14,334 bases of DNA. Origin: Candidatus Sulfotelmatobacter sp. Its GTDB lineage: Bacteria; Acidobacteriota; Terriglobia; Terriglobales; Acidobacteriaceae. Numbering within the stretch: position 1 is the stretch's first letter; each line of letters opens with the position of its first letter. Shown piece after piece: positions 6,815-13,535 of this stretch. Under the pieces are notes generated by a model, which ran no database searches, was not told where the DNA came from, and worked only from the letters and a program-made list of their open reading frames with translations. The stretch lies in contig JASICF010000649.1 of the NCBI GenBank assembly GCA_030044775.1, forward strand, positions 1 to 14,334, written 5' to 3'. The position numbers and the translations under genes were made by a program.

Positions 6815-7702
6815 TTATCGCAGGTAATCGAAGAGATTGGTCTGCGAGGTTTGCCCGATTGTTTCGAGCGTTGCTTCCAGAGAGACCTGGCCCGTCGTAA
6901 GGTTGCTGATCACATTGGGCAGGTCCGCGGCATCGATCGTGTTCTGCTCTTGCGCCAGTTGCTGTGTCTGGCTGCTCAGGTAGGTCTGCTGCGAATTGAG
7001 CTGGTTCAAGGCGTTCCCATAGAAGACTCGTGCGGTGTCGATCGCGTTTAACGAATTGCCAACCTCGGTAACAGCTGTGCCGATGTTAGTGCCGCTCTGC
7101 AGGCTGGTGATCAGGTCCTGAATGCTCTGGAACATGTCAGTGCCGGAAGAAGAGAACAGCTCCGAACCGGGGAGATTGGTTTGCAGAGAAAAGTCGTTGC
7201 CCAGGGTCACCGTGTTGACTCCGGAGTTGCCTTGATATGTCACCCCGGATGGGGAGCTTGAATCCAGCACATAAGGCTGGGTCAAGCTGGCAGTTCCCGC
7301 AAACACGTAAGTGCCCTGATAGGTAAGGTTCGCGAGGCCGAGCAACTGGCTCTGGATTCCCTGCACTTGCGTGGCAATAGCGGCGCGGTCGGCGGCATTC
7401 ACGGTGCCGTTCGCTCCTTCTGTTCCGAGCGTAATCGCCTGCTGCAAAGCGGAAATAACGGAATTCAGGGCGGAGTCCGCATTCTGCATCTCTCCCTGAA
7501 CGCTGCCCAGGCTGCGTTCGAACTGGTCGACCTCCGAGGTTTGACTGGTATTCTGCACCAGCGTGGCTGCCACGGCTGGATCATCGGAAGGCAAGTTGAC
7601 GGTTTGGCCGGTAGCAATTTCCTGCTCGTCGGTCTGAATTTCCTGTTGCGTCTGCGCGATGTCGGCCAGCAGGTCGGGATACGGATTGGGATTGACGCGC
7701 AT
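6815..7702 (-). CDS. flgL: Hook-filament junction protein FlgL (HAP3)
   Basis: FlgL joins hook to filament together with FlgK. The frame gives 295 residues from the ATG at 7702, whose MRVNPNPY beginning matches the MRIST/MRV start typical of FlgL. A TTG at 7711 that overlaps the flgK stop (TTGA) would add three residues and is a less likely start. The N-terminal helical domain includes QEIATGQTVNLPSDDPAVAA, the flagellin-like SG..(N/V)..PSDDP motif. The middle has LANLTYQGTYVFAGT, typical of the FlgL D1 segment. The C-terminal helix region (about 225-295) ends in QTSQTNLFDYLR. It is the last gene of the flgM unit. No clear Shine-Dalgarno sequence is present, so coupling to flgK is probable. 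Confidence 0.93.
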   Translation of the reverse strand: MRVNPNPYPDLLADIAQTQQEIQTDEQEIATGQTVNLPSDDPAVAATLVQNTSQTSEVDQFERSLGSVQGEMQNADSALNSVISALQQAITLGTEGANGTVNAADRAAIATQVQGIQSQLLGLANLTYQGTYVFAGTASLTQPYVLDSSSPSGVTYQGNSGVNTVTLGNDFSLQTNLPGSELFSSSGTDMFQSIQDLITSLQSGTNIGTAVTEVGNSLNAIDTARVFYGNALNQLNSQQTYLSSQTQQLAQEQNTIDAADLPNVISNLTTGQVSLEATLETIGQTSQTNLFDYLR

Positions 7703-7707
7703 ATCGT

Positions 7708-9090
7708 TCAACCGGTTAATGTCGTCATCTGAATCGCGGCATACATCATGTCGTTGATTGTGGTAATCACCTGTGCCGAGGCCTGATAAGCGTTCTGGTA
7801 CTGCACCATGTTGGCCGCTTCTTCGTCGAGCGAAACTCCCGATACCGAAGAGAGCTGATCATTAAGCTGCTGCAATATCTGGCTGGAGGCGGTCTGTTCG
7901 GCCGCGGCGTTGGCCGCAGCGTTGCCAACATTCGAAACGACTCCGGAATAATAATCCGTTGGATCCTGCCCATCGATGATCGCCTGACTACTGAGCGCGT
8001 ACATCGCTTGGGCATTTCCGTTGCTGCCCGAGGTGCCGTCGGAACTGGCAGCAATCAGCGAGGGATTGGTGATCGCCACTGAGAGGCTAGCAGCGGCTCC
8101 GGTGGTGCCGGCGGGCGGGGGATTGAAAAGGGGCTCGTTTGTCGCCAGGTTCCCGTTAAGGTCGTAGCCCGTCGTCTGCACCGCGTTCACCGAATTGGCG
8201 ATCCCGGCGGCCAGCGTGTCGAGCTGATTCTCGATCGCGGGAATTTCTTGATCGCGCGCCTCGATCGTTCCCCCCAGCTGGCCGGAAGTAATCTGGGTGG
8301 TGATGTTGTTTCCTTCGGAATAGACCTCGTGCAATCCGGCTGAGTTGGTCTGCGTTGTGAGTTGAAAGCTCTGGTTGCCGCTTACCAGCGGGGCTCCGCT
8401 ACTGGTCGTAAGCGTAAGCGTGTTGTTGGTGGGAATCACGGAGACATCGACCAGCGATGAGAGTTGGTCGATGGCCTGCTGGCGTTGATCGACAAACGAT
8501 CCCGCGCTCTGGCCCGCGTTCTGCAAGCCGCTGATTTGCGCGTTGAGTTGCGCGATCTGGCTGGTGAGCTGGTTGATCTGACCGACGGTTTGCACCACGC
8601 TTAAATCGAGGGTTTGCTGCTGCTGGGTCAGGTTGTTGGCGGTGGTGTTAAAGCTGGTAGCCAGGTTGTCCGCGGCCGTGAGCACTCCTTGGCGTACGGA
8701 TAAATCCGTAGGGTCGGTGGAGAGCTGGTTGATGCTGTTGAAGAAATTCGTAATCTCGCTGCCGATATCGCTGCCAGTCGTGGTGAAGTTAAGTTGGGTT
8801 TGCTGGAGCGCGGAAGCCAATGTGTTGTACTGGTTTTCGGTCTGGGTCTGCTGCTGAATCTGCGACTCAAGCAGCGGGTCGCGAATGCTTTCCACACTCT
8901 GCAGGGTCACGCCGGTGCCGAACGTCAGATTGCCAAGCTCTACCGGATCGCTCGTCACCAGTACGGGAACCTCTCGCGTATAGCCGGGCGTGTTCACGTT
9001 GGCGACGTTGTTGGTGGTCGTCTCCATCGCACCCTGATCGGCCATCAGGCCGCTGAGTGCCGTCGCGAGGCTTGCATTCAGGCTCGACAT
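7708..9090 (-). CDS. flgK: Hook-associated protein FlgK (HAP1)
   Basis: FlgK is the first junction protein on the completed hook. The 460-residue protein opens with SSLNASLATALSGLMADQGA and then TTTNNVANVNTPGYTRE, the family N-terminal helix and NxANxxTPGYxR motif. A long coiled helical stretch follows (about residues 80-200, with repeated QQQQ, TSQIAQLNAQ and VDQRQQAIDQLSSLVDV). The C-terminus SGVSLDEEAANMVQYQNAYQ, then ASAQVITTINDMMYAA, is the standard FlgK end. It is shorter than the roughly 550 residues of E. coli FlgK because the variable middle domain is small. The gap to flgN is 82 bp and I see no sigma-28 site in it. The Shine-Dalgarno sequence is weak. Confidence 0.95.
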   Translation of the reverse strand: MSSLNASLATALSGLMADQGAMETTTNNVANVNTPGYTREVPVLVTSDPVELGNLTFGTGVTLQSVESIRDPLLESQIQQQTQTENQYNTLASALQQTQLNFTTTGSDIGSEITNFFNSINQLSTDPTDLSVRQGVLTAADNLATSFNTTANNLTQQQQTLDLSVVQTVGQINQLTSQIAQLNAQISGLQNAGQSAGSFVDQRQQAIDQLSSLVDVSVIPTNNTLTLTTSSGAPLVSGNQSFQLTTQTNSAGLHEVYSEGNNITTQITSGQLGGTIEARDQEIPAIENQLDTLAAGIANSVNAVQTTGYDLNGNLATNEPLFNPPPAGTTGAAASLSVAITNPSLIAASSDGTSGSNGNAQAMYALSSQAIIDGQDPTDYYSGVVSNVGNAAANAAAEQTASSQILQQLNDQLSSVSGVSLDEEAANMVQYQNAYQASAQVITTINDMMYAAIQMTTLTG

Positions 9091-9172
9091 AGATGGGTCC
9101 AGGTTTCTTCTGCACTGAATCCGATGCCTGCGGTCGAACGGTTCACTCGGCCTGGAGTGCAGTCGTGCGGTT

Positions 9173-9625
9173 TCAGGACTCTCGGAAGCGCTCGTTCCAA
9201 GCCAACATATTCGCCATTACTCGTAGCTTCTGCCGCGAGCGCGCCAAGAGTGCTAACTGCAAACGGATGGCGGACTGAATCCGCCGACCGCTTGCCCGCA
9301 CTTGTACAACAGCATGGGCGAGGATTGAATCGCTCGTCGCCCTCTCCGGCCGCCGCTCCGGTTTCTTATCGGCATCGTTTCTGGTCGAAGCTTCTACGAT
9401 GGCCAGACCGCGGGACAGCATAATCTGCTCTCGTGTCTCGATCACCAACTCAGACAAATTCAAGGCAAGCAGCGCTTTCCGGCTCTTTTCGAGGCTGGCC
9501 TCGAGTCCCAGTTGCAAGACCAAGCGCGCCCGCAGAATCTCTTCCGGACCCGGGTTGGATACTTGCAGTTGATTCGTCATCCCTCCGCTCGTACTTGCCG
9601 AAAGTTTTCCGCACGGTTCTCTCAT
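9173..9625 (-). CDS. flgN: FlgN-like export chaperone
   Basis: FlgN is the cytoplasmic chaperone for FlgK and FlgL. The 150-residue frame is helical with no membrane segment. Its last helix, SAIRLQLALLARSRQKLRVM followed by ANMLAW, resembles the C-terminal QxxLRxxANLL pattern of FlgN-like proteins. The central part (about residues 75-100) is charged and probably a loop. Placement directly upstream of flgK-flgL and downstream of flgM is the classic flgMN-flgKL order. Two starts are possible. The ATG at 9625 overlaps the upstream stop as ATGA, the spacing used elsewhere in this cluster. The ATG at 9580 gives MTNQLQ and is preceded immediately by GGAGGG, too close for a normal ribosome site. I favour 9625. 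Divergent sequence makes position the main evidence. Confidence 0.72.
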   Translation of the reverse strand: MREPCGKLSASTSGGMTNQLQVSNPGPEEILRARLVLQLGLEASLEKSRKALLALNLSELVIETREQIMLSRGLAIVEASTRNDADKKPERRPERATSDSILAHAVVQVRASGRRIQSAIRLQLALLARSRQKLRVMANMLAWNERFRES

Positions 9626-9915
9626 ACCAAATTGTCCACGCGATGGAGTACGTCTTCGGCATCTGACACGCTCGTCGAGCCTGCGGTTTCTTCGTCCGAG
9701 GCCGGGGTTGGCTCGGCAGGAGGTCGCCGGCGTGGCGGATTCTGGCGATTTTCTGTTCCCGGCTGCCCCTGCGGTGGTGCGATCACCGGCACTGGTTCCA
9801 TGCGTTCCGTGGTGGGACCAATTGCTAAATCATTGCTGTTCACGATGAGCGCCCGATGCTGCGTTTTTTTCTTTCGGCAGATGCTGCCCTCATGCCGCCG
9901 GAAGGACAACCACAT
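9622..9915 (-). CDS. Unrecognised small Pro/Arg-rich protein between flgM and flgN
   Basis: I do not recognise this protein. The longest frame gives 97 residues: a basic start, then ALIVNSNDLAIGP, a Pro/Arg/Gln-rich linker (about residues 43-70, with PPRRRPPAEPTP) and an acidic tail ending DAEDVLHRVDNLV. It appears disordered, with no signal peptide, membrane helix or cysteine cluster. The ATG at 9915 would overlap flgM by 26 nt and has no ribosome site. The better-placed ATG at 9893, overlapping the flgM stop as ATGA, is in another frame that ends after 17 codons; a -1 slip at the A7 run (9864-9870) would join it to this frame. GTG at 9843 and ATG at 9801 are alternative starts. The 3' end overlaps the flgN-like gene as ATGA, supporting translation of at least the later part. 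Confidence 0.5.
   Translation of the reverse strand: MWLSFRRHEGSICRKKKTQHRALIVNSNDLAIGPTTERMEPVPVIAPPQGQPGTENRQNPPRRRPPAEPTPASDEETAGSTSVSDAEDVLHRVDNLV
9864..9893 (-). other. Possible -1 frameshift site (A_AAA_AAA) after flgM
   Basis: Reading from ATG 9893 on the minus strand, the codons AGA AAA AAA CGC form an A_AAA_AAA heptamer at 9870-9864, the classic -1 slippery type. A -1 slip there moves exactly into the frame that runs to 9622. A short hairpin, GGCAG-cat-CTGCC (9876-9888), lies just upstream. No obvious strong stem follows the heptamer. The same picture could be a one-base error in a homopolymer or a simple alternative start downstream. Confidence 0.35.
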
Positions 9916-10207
9916 CCGCCAGCATTGCGTCTGCTATCTGCCCGGAGGAAAACCGGTAGCTGCCGTTTTCAACCACCTGCCGCAAGGTGTTCACCTTATC
10001 CTCCCGAATCTCTGGAAACTGCAAGGCCTGAGCGGTCAATGCCTGCACCTCCGTATTGCTGCCGGAAAGATCTGCCTGATCCTCTGCCAAAACTCCGGCA
10101 TCCACCGTTTGGCTCGGAGTTTGGCCGTTCAAGCTTGCGGCGGCCTGGCTCGCGCCTGATGCCACTTCGACCAGCGGCTGTGATCCCCCATTTCCATCGA
10201 TTCTCAT
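9890..10207 (-). CDS. flgM: Anti-sigma-28 factor FlgM
   Basis: FlgM binds FliA (sigma-28) and blocks late flagellar transcription until it is exported through the finished hook. The 105-residue protein has a low-complexity N-terminal half and a conserved C-terminal half, about residues 53-98: VQALTAQALQFPEIREDKVN, then LRQVVENGSYRFSSGQIADA. This matches the PEVREEKVxxLRxxIxxGxYxVxxxxIAxxxL core that binds sigma-28. The ATG at 10207 has an excellent ribosome site (TAAGGAGG). It is first in a unit with an unrecognised ORF, flgN, flgK and flgL and sits under two sigma-28 promoters, so FlgM represses its own transcription. Its stop overlaps an out-of-frame ATG (ATGA, 9890-9893). Confidence 0.9.
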   Translation of the reverse strand: MRIDGNGGSQPLVEVASGASQAAASLNGQTPSQTVDAGVLAEDQADLSGSNTEVQALTAQALQFPEIREDKVNTLRQVVENGSYRFSSGQIADAMLADVVVLPAA

Positions 10208-10212
10208 GATTG

Positions 10213-10220
10213 CCTCCTTA
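10213..10220 (-). promoter_or_regulatory. Strong ribosome binding site of flgM
   Basis: TAAGGAGG on the minus strand ends 5 nt before the flgM ATG. It is the best Shine-Dalgarno match in the window and fixes the flgM start. Confidence 0.85.
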
Positions 10221-10240
10221 CCGATCTGCTTGCAATTTAG

Positions 10241-10267
10241 GTATCGGCAGGCGCTTAGAAAACTTTA
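10241..10267 (-). promoter_or_regulatory. Proximal sigma-28 promoter of flgM
   Basis: TAAA (10267-10264) is followed by exactly 15 bp and GCCGATAC (10248-10241). The bases after TAAA read GTTTT, so the site matches the extended E. coli FliA -35 TAAAGTTT as well as the -10. The predicted start is near 10234, giving a short leader of about 27 nt that carries the ribosome site. Confidence 0.85.
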
Positions 10268-10340
10268 ATTCCCATCGGTCTTTTCTACTCTCAACCGGCC
10301 GCTTGCCCCGTGCCGCCGAGTCTGGTACCGGCATGTTGTT

Positions 10341-10367
10341 CCATCGGCAGAATTTAGGAAAACTTTA
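10341..10367 (-). promoter_or_regulatory. Distal sigma-28 promoter of flgM
   Basis: TAAA (10367-10364), 15 bp, GCCGATGG (10348-10341). It also has the extended TAAAGTTTT -35 and shares its -10 exactly with the fliC promoter. It lies exactly 100 bp upstream of the proximal site, and the two 27-bp elements match in most positions, so they look like a duplication. A transcript from here would have a leader of about 127 nt. The remainder of 10208-10418 shows nothing else I can support. Confidence 0.85.
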
Positions 10368-10418
10368 GTGCCTCCCCCGGGATCCCGTTTTGCCGGTAAA
10401 CAGGCGGTCGCCTCCGAC

Positions 10419-10718
10419 CTACTTTCGTGCCCCTAAATGGGCGGCGATCATCTGTGCAATGCCAAAGCCGCCCCCCTGCGCCAAGGCTGACGCCATCGCC
10501 TGAGTGCCCATGTAGTTGTAATTGTCCTCGCCCGCCGTGTCTCCCTGGCCAGGCAGTGTTGCGAAGGTTTTTTCAAAAGACTCGAGCACCGTGGCGATCA
10601 GTTGTGCCTCGAATTCGCGCGCCGCTTTCCGGCCCTTGGTCAAATCCGGAGGAGAAGCGGATGGGAGCAACGCTGCTTGGGTCTCACCCGCCGACGACAC
10701 AGCGGACGTCGAGTTCAT
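10419..10718 (-). CDS. flgJ: Rod-binding protein FlgJ, rod-binding domain only
   Basis: This 99-residue protein corresponds to the N-terminal rod-binding domain of FlgJ: KAAREFEAQLIATVLESFEK at about residues 31-50, YNYMGTQAMASALAQGGGFG at 67-86, then IAQMIAAHL. FlgJ acts as a scaffold for rod assembly in the periplasm. The C-terminal muramidase domain of enterobacterial FlgJ is absent, so peptidoglycan hydrolysis must come from another enzyme; single-domain FlgJ is common outside gammaproteobacteria. The start overlaps the flgI stop by one base (TGATG), with GGAGG well placed in the end of flgI. It closes the flgG-A-H-I-J unit. A short 5-bp hairpin, GGTCG-gagg-CGACC, overlaps its stop but has no T-run, so the terminator is uncertain. 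Confidence 0.88.
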   Translation of the reverse strand: MNSTSAVSSAGETQAALLPSASPPDLTKGRKAAREFEAQLIATVLESFEKTFATLPGQGDTAGEDNYNYMGTQAMASALAQGGGFGIAQMIAAHLGARK

Positions 10719-11887
10719 CAGATGACCTCCAAGTCGGCTTCGAGCGCTCCGGCCGCCTTGATCGCTTGCAGAATCGAAACCACATCGCGGGCCGTTGCCC
10801 CGATCGCCTGCAGTCGAGTCACCAGTTCTTCTACGCTCGCCCCTTCGCTCAGCGCCACATTACGGGCCGGAGCCTCTTTCGCGGTGAGCCTGGGTTCGGG
10901 GAGCACTTCGGTTGGTCCGGCGGCCCCGGGATTCGGCTGCAATGCCGTGTAGCTGGTCGACACCTCAATCGAGAAGCTGCCGTGCAGGATTGAAACCGCG
11001 CCCAGGCGCACATCGGATCCCAAAACAACTGTACCGGTTCGCTCATTGACGACCACTTTGGCTCGCCGCCGCACTTGTACTGCAAGATTTTCAATGCGGG
11101 CCAGCAGCGCCGGAAGATCGCCGCTTGTGGACGGCGGCTGAACGTCGACCCTGCGGCTATCGATTACTTTTGCCGCCGCCGTTCCCAGTTCCCGGTTGAC
11201 CGCTGCGGCGACCTCTTCGACGGTAGTGAAGCTGGCCTCGTTCAGGAGCAGCGAAAGATTGCGCAGCCCGCTGAGGTCAAGCGAACTGTCGCGCTCGACG
11301 AAAGCTCCATTCGGAATACGCCCGGTCGTGGGATGGTTCACCTGCTTCGCATTGCCCCCGGACCCGGCGGCGTAGCCGCCCAGCACAAGGGGCCCTTGCG
11401 CTGCGGCATAAATCTGCCCGTCGGCCGCATAGAGCGGGGTCAACAGCAACACACCGCCTTCCAGACTGCGGGCATCGCCTGCGGAAGACACATCCACATC
11501 GAGCGGCATTCCGGGACGGGCAAAGGGGGGCAGGTTGGCGGTGACAAATACCGCAGCAACATTTTTTACCTGCACCACAGTCTGCAGCACGCTCGGAGGA
11601 ATCTCCACCCCCATGCGCTGCAGCACGCTGGCCAGCGTCTGAATCGTGAAGTAGGTCTGCTGCTTGTCGCCGGTTCCCTTCAGCCCTACGACCAAACCGT
11701 AACCGATCAGCGAATTGTTGCGAATGCCTTCGACCGTGGCGATGTCGCGGATCAGCATCTTATGGTCCGCGGTCTGCCCAGCCGCCAGGCGGGCCACTTG
11801 AAAGCCAGCCATGAGAAGGAAGACGGCAAGCCGGAGAACCGCCCGGAGATGGTAACGGCAAACCGACTGACTCCTCGCTCGCTGCAT
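10718..11887 (-). CDS. flgI: Flagellar P-ring protein FlgI
   Basis: FlgI forms the periplasmic P ring around the rod. The 389-residue precursor has a long signal peptide (about residues 1-37, hydrophobic core AVLRLAVFLLMAGF). The highly conserved mature start follows: IRDIATVEGIRNNSLIGYGL, then VVGLKGTGD. Further family segments include NVAAVFVTANLPPFARPG, GGVLLLTPLYAADG, GRIPNGAFVERD and VVVNERTGTVVLG. The C-terminus SVEELVTRLQAIGATARDVV, then SILQAIKAAGALEADLEVI, is the standard FlgI end. It starts 6 nt after flgH; the purine-rich AGGAAGG lies only one base from the ATG, closer than usual. The stop overlaps flgJ. Confidence 0.96.
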   Translation of the reverse strand: MQRARSQSVCRYHLRAVLRLAVFLLMAGFQVARLAAGQTADHKMLIRDIATVEGIRNNSLIGYGLVVGLKGTGDKQQTYFTIQTLASVLQRMGVEIPPSVLQTVVQVKNVAAVFVTANLPPFARPGMPLDVDVSSAGDARSLEGGVLLLTPLYAADGQIYAAAQGPLVLGGYAAGSGGNAKQVNHPTTGRIPNGAFVERDSSLDLSGLRNLSLLLNEASFTTVEEVAAAVNRELGTAAAKVIDSRRVDVQPPSTSGDLPALLARIENLAVQVRRRAKVVVNERTGTVVLGSDVRLGAVSILHGSFSIEVSTSYTALQPNPGAAGPTEVLPEPRLTAKEAPARNVALSEGASVEELVTRLQAIGATARDVVSILQAIKAAGALEADLEVI

Positions 11888-11893
11888 ACCTTC

Positions 11894-12658
11894 CTAAAAA
11901 CCAAAAATCCGCAGGAACCATTTGGTCCACGGACTCGGCGGGCGCACACCTTCGCTGACCACGCCCTTGCCTTTGACTTCAACTTCCAGATTGCCCACGC
12001 TGTTCGATGCGACCGTGTTCGTGGCATCGAGATCGCCGGGGCGTACCAGTCCGCGCACGATGACGGTCTCGCGCTCATTATTCATCACGATTTGCCGCTC
12101 GGCTTCGACCACTAGTGTTCCGCTCGGCAATAGCGCGGCCACGCGGCCGGTCAGGGTCGTGCTCAGCGCGGTGGTCGAACTGGCTTGCGCTTTTCCGGTC
12201 AGAGCCTGATTGGAGCTAGGTGACAATAGATTTGCCACGCCGCTCGTCGTGATATGCCCGCCCAAAGCGGTGATCCCCGAACTGGCCGAAAGCGCGCGGC
12301 TGGTCGCCACATTGTCCGCATTGGTGGAAGACAGGTTCTGGGTGATGTTGATGGTCACCAGATCGCCGACGCGCGAGGCCTTGTAATCGGAGACCAGATT
12401 CGCCATGCGGCCGTTGTCGACCCACAGGCTGCCCAGGCTGCTGGCCGCCGGCGCCTGCGCTGTGCCTGTCATGCGGCGGATGTAGTCGTTGAGTGCATCG
12501 TGTTTCGAAGATGCGTTTTTGTCTTTCTTGGGGCTGGCTGGCGCCGGGCCGGCGATGAATATGAGCAGAACGATGGCGGCAATCGTCCGGCAAAGTCTTC
12601 GACCGTCGCCGGCCGCAGGCAGCGGAAAAAGCTCGATGGTTGGCGGCATTTTATTCAT
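11894..12658 (-). CDS. flgH: Flagellar L-ring protein FlgH, apparently without a lipobox
   Basis: FlgH forms the outer-membrane L ring. From the ATG at 12658 (overlapping the flgA stop as ATGA) the protein has 254 residues; an ATG four codons earlier is possible but less coupled. The core matches the family: SLGSLWVDNGRMANLVSDYK at about residues 74-93, RVGDLVTINITQNLSS at 96-111, LPSGTLVVEAERQIVMNNER, and VRGLVRPGDLDATNTVASNS. The signal peptide (hydrophobic TIAAIVLLIFIAG, then PAPAS) ends in an AxA-type site. The only cysteine, Cys23, precedes the hydrophobic core, so no lipobox is visible, unlike E. coli FlgH, which is a lipoprotein. Assignment is firm; the processing difference is a notable inference. 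Confidence 0.94.
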   Translation of the reverse strand: MNKMPPTIELFPLPAAGDGRRLCRTIAAIVLLIFIAGPAPASPKKDKNASSKHDALNDYIRRMTGTAQAPAASSLGSLWVDNGRMANLVSDYKASRVGDLVTINITQNLSSTNADNVATSRALSASSGITALGGHITTSGVANLLSPSSNQALTGKAQASSTTALSTTLTGRVAALLPSGTLVVEAERQIVMNNERETVIVRGLVRPGDLDATNTVASNSVGNLEVEVKGKGVVSEGVRPPSPWTKWFLRIFGF

Positions 12659-13533
12659 AGTCCTGCCCACAAGGTTCCATCGCTCAAAATTTGCGCCTGC
12701 AAAATGTGCCCGGCATCTTTAAACCGCACTCGGATGGTCTGGCCGATCCCTCCGCCTTCAAGGCAAGTCACAGGCAGGACGACGCGAATTCCAGGTTCGT
12801 CCCAGCGCAAGGTCGCGGTTTGTCCGCGCTTAATCAGTTCATTCCCGAGCGATGTGCCTCCGCCAGGCGACTTGCGAAGGGAAGCCGTTGACGGGGTCGA
12901 GGGCTCGAAGAATTGCGTTTCAGTGGAGGGCGCGGTCGCCCACACGAGAAACGGGGCGCAATCCTCGTACCGGGAGCAGCGCAGAGAGAATTCCCAACGC
13001 TGCAGCAAGGCGTTCCAGAAGGTTTTCGTAAGCTCGAGGGGCGCAGCTTCAGGAAGAGACTGCGCTGCCGCGCAATCAAAGCGCGCGGTGGAAATGTTGC
13101 CTCCATTCTCCGCCGGCAAGCTGCGCAGTACGAGTCGGGCAATCTTCGCGCAGGATTTTGCTGCTCCGGCGCGCCACACCAGAATCTTGCGGGGAAGCTC
13201 GTCCGCAATCTGCTGCTGCAGCCCTGAGGCGGCCATAAGGTCGTCCAGCCAGCCGCGCACTTGCCCGCGCGACAACACACGCACGGCGCCGGGGAGCGGA
13301 GCCACACCCAGAGACACTTGTTGCGCCAGGGTCCGCAAGCGCGCACAAGAGTCGGGGCTCAACAGATCCGCCAGCGTCAGCTCACCGGCGGGAACGCGAA
13401 CCGTTTCCTGCACTTTCACGTGCCAGCACGGCACTTCCGCTGAGCAAGGCTTCTGCGCCGCGAACAATAGAGTCAGGCACACGAATGCGCTCCGGCCCAT
13501 CCAAGCGGCGACTTCATTGCTATCCCATTTCAC
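12655..13533 (-). CDS. flgA: P-ring assembly chaperone FlgA, cysteine-rich
   Basis: FlgA is the periplasmic chaperone that helps FlgI polymerise into the P ring. The 292-residue frame starts with GTG at 13533, 2 nt after the flgG stop. An ATG at 13500 would give a tidy signal peptide, MGRSAFVCLTLLFAAQKPC, and is an alternative. The conserved SAF-like C-terminal domain is at about residues 231-292: ELIKRGQTATLRWDEPGIRV, GGGIGQTIRVRF, then AGHILQAQILSDGTLWAGL. The N-terminal region is divergent. Nine cysteines occur (19, 30, 36, 63, 128, 154, 186, 192, 257), seven of them in the probable mature protein, which is many for this family. Its stop overlaps flgH as ATGA. Gene order flgG-flgA-flgH-flgI supports the call. 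Confidence 0.88.
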   Translation of the reverse strand: MKWDSNEVAAWMGRSAFVCLTLLFAAQKPCSAEVPCWHVKVQETVRVPAGELTLADLLSPDSCARLRTLAQQVSLGVAPLPGAVRVLSRGQVRGWLDDLMAASGLQQQIADELPRKILVWRAGAAKSCAKIARLVLRSLPAENGGNISTARFDCAAAQSLPEAAPLELTKTFWNALLQRWEFSLRCSRYEDCAPFLVWATAPSTETQFFEPSTPSTASLRKSPGGGTSLGNELIKRGQTATLRWDEPGIRVVLPVTCLEGGGIGQTIRVRFKDAGHILQAQILSDGTLWAGL

Positions 13534-13535
13534 GG

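Noticed and set aside
9091..9172. Possible separate promoter for flgK-flgL in the 82-bp flgN-flgK gap
   Set aside because: No TAAA-N15-GCCGAT or sigma-54 GG-N10-GC type element found; only a weak CACTC/GAGTG inverted repeat.
9366..9373. Perfect sigma-28 -10 (GCCGATAA, minus strand)
   Set aside because: It lies inside the flgN-like coding sequence, has no TAAA-like -35 at 14-16 bp, and is explained by the codons for Ala-Asp-Lys.
10378..10387. 10-bp palindrome CGGGATCCCG between flgJ and flgM
   Set aside because: No repeat of it was noticed elsewhere and it has no relation to promoter spacing; a palindrome of this length can arise by chance in GC-rich DNA.
11075..12115. 346-codon plus-strand ORF opposite flgI and flgH
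   Set aside because: Antisense shadow of two well-identified genes.
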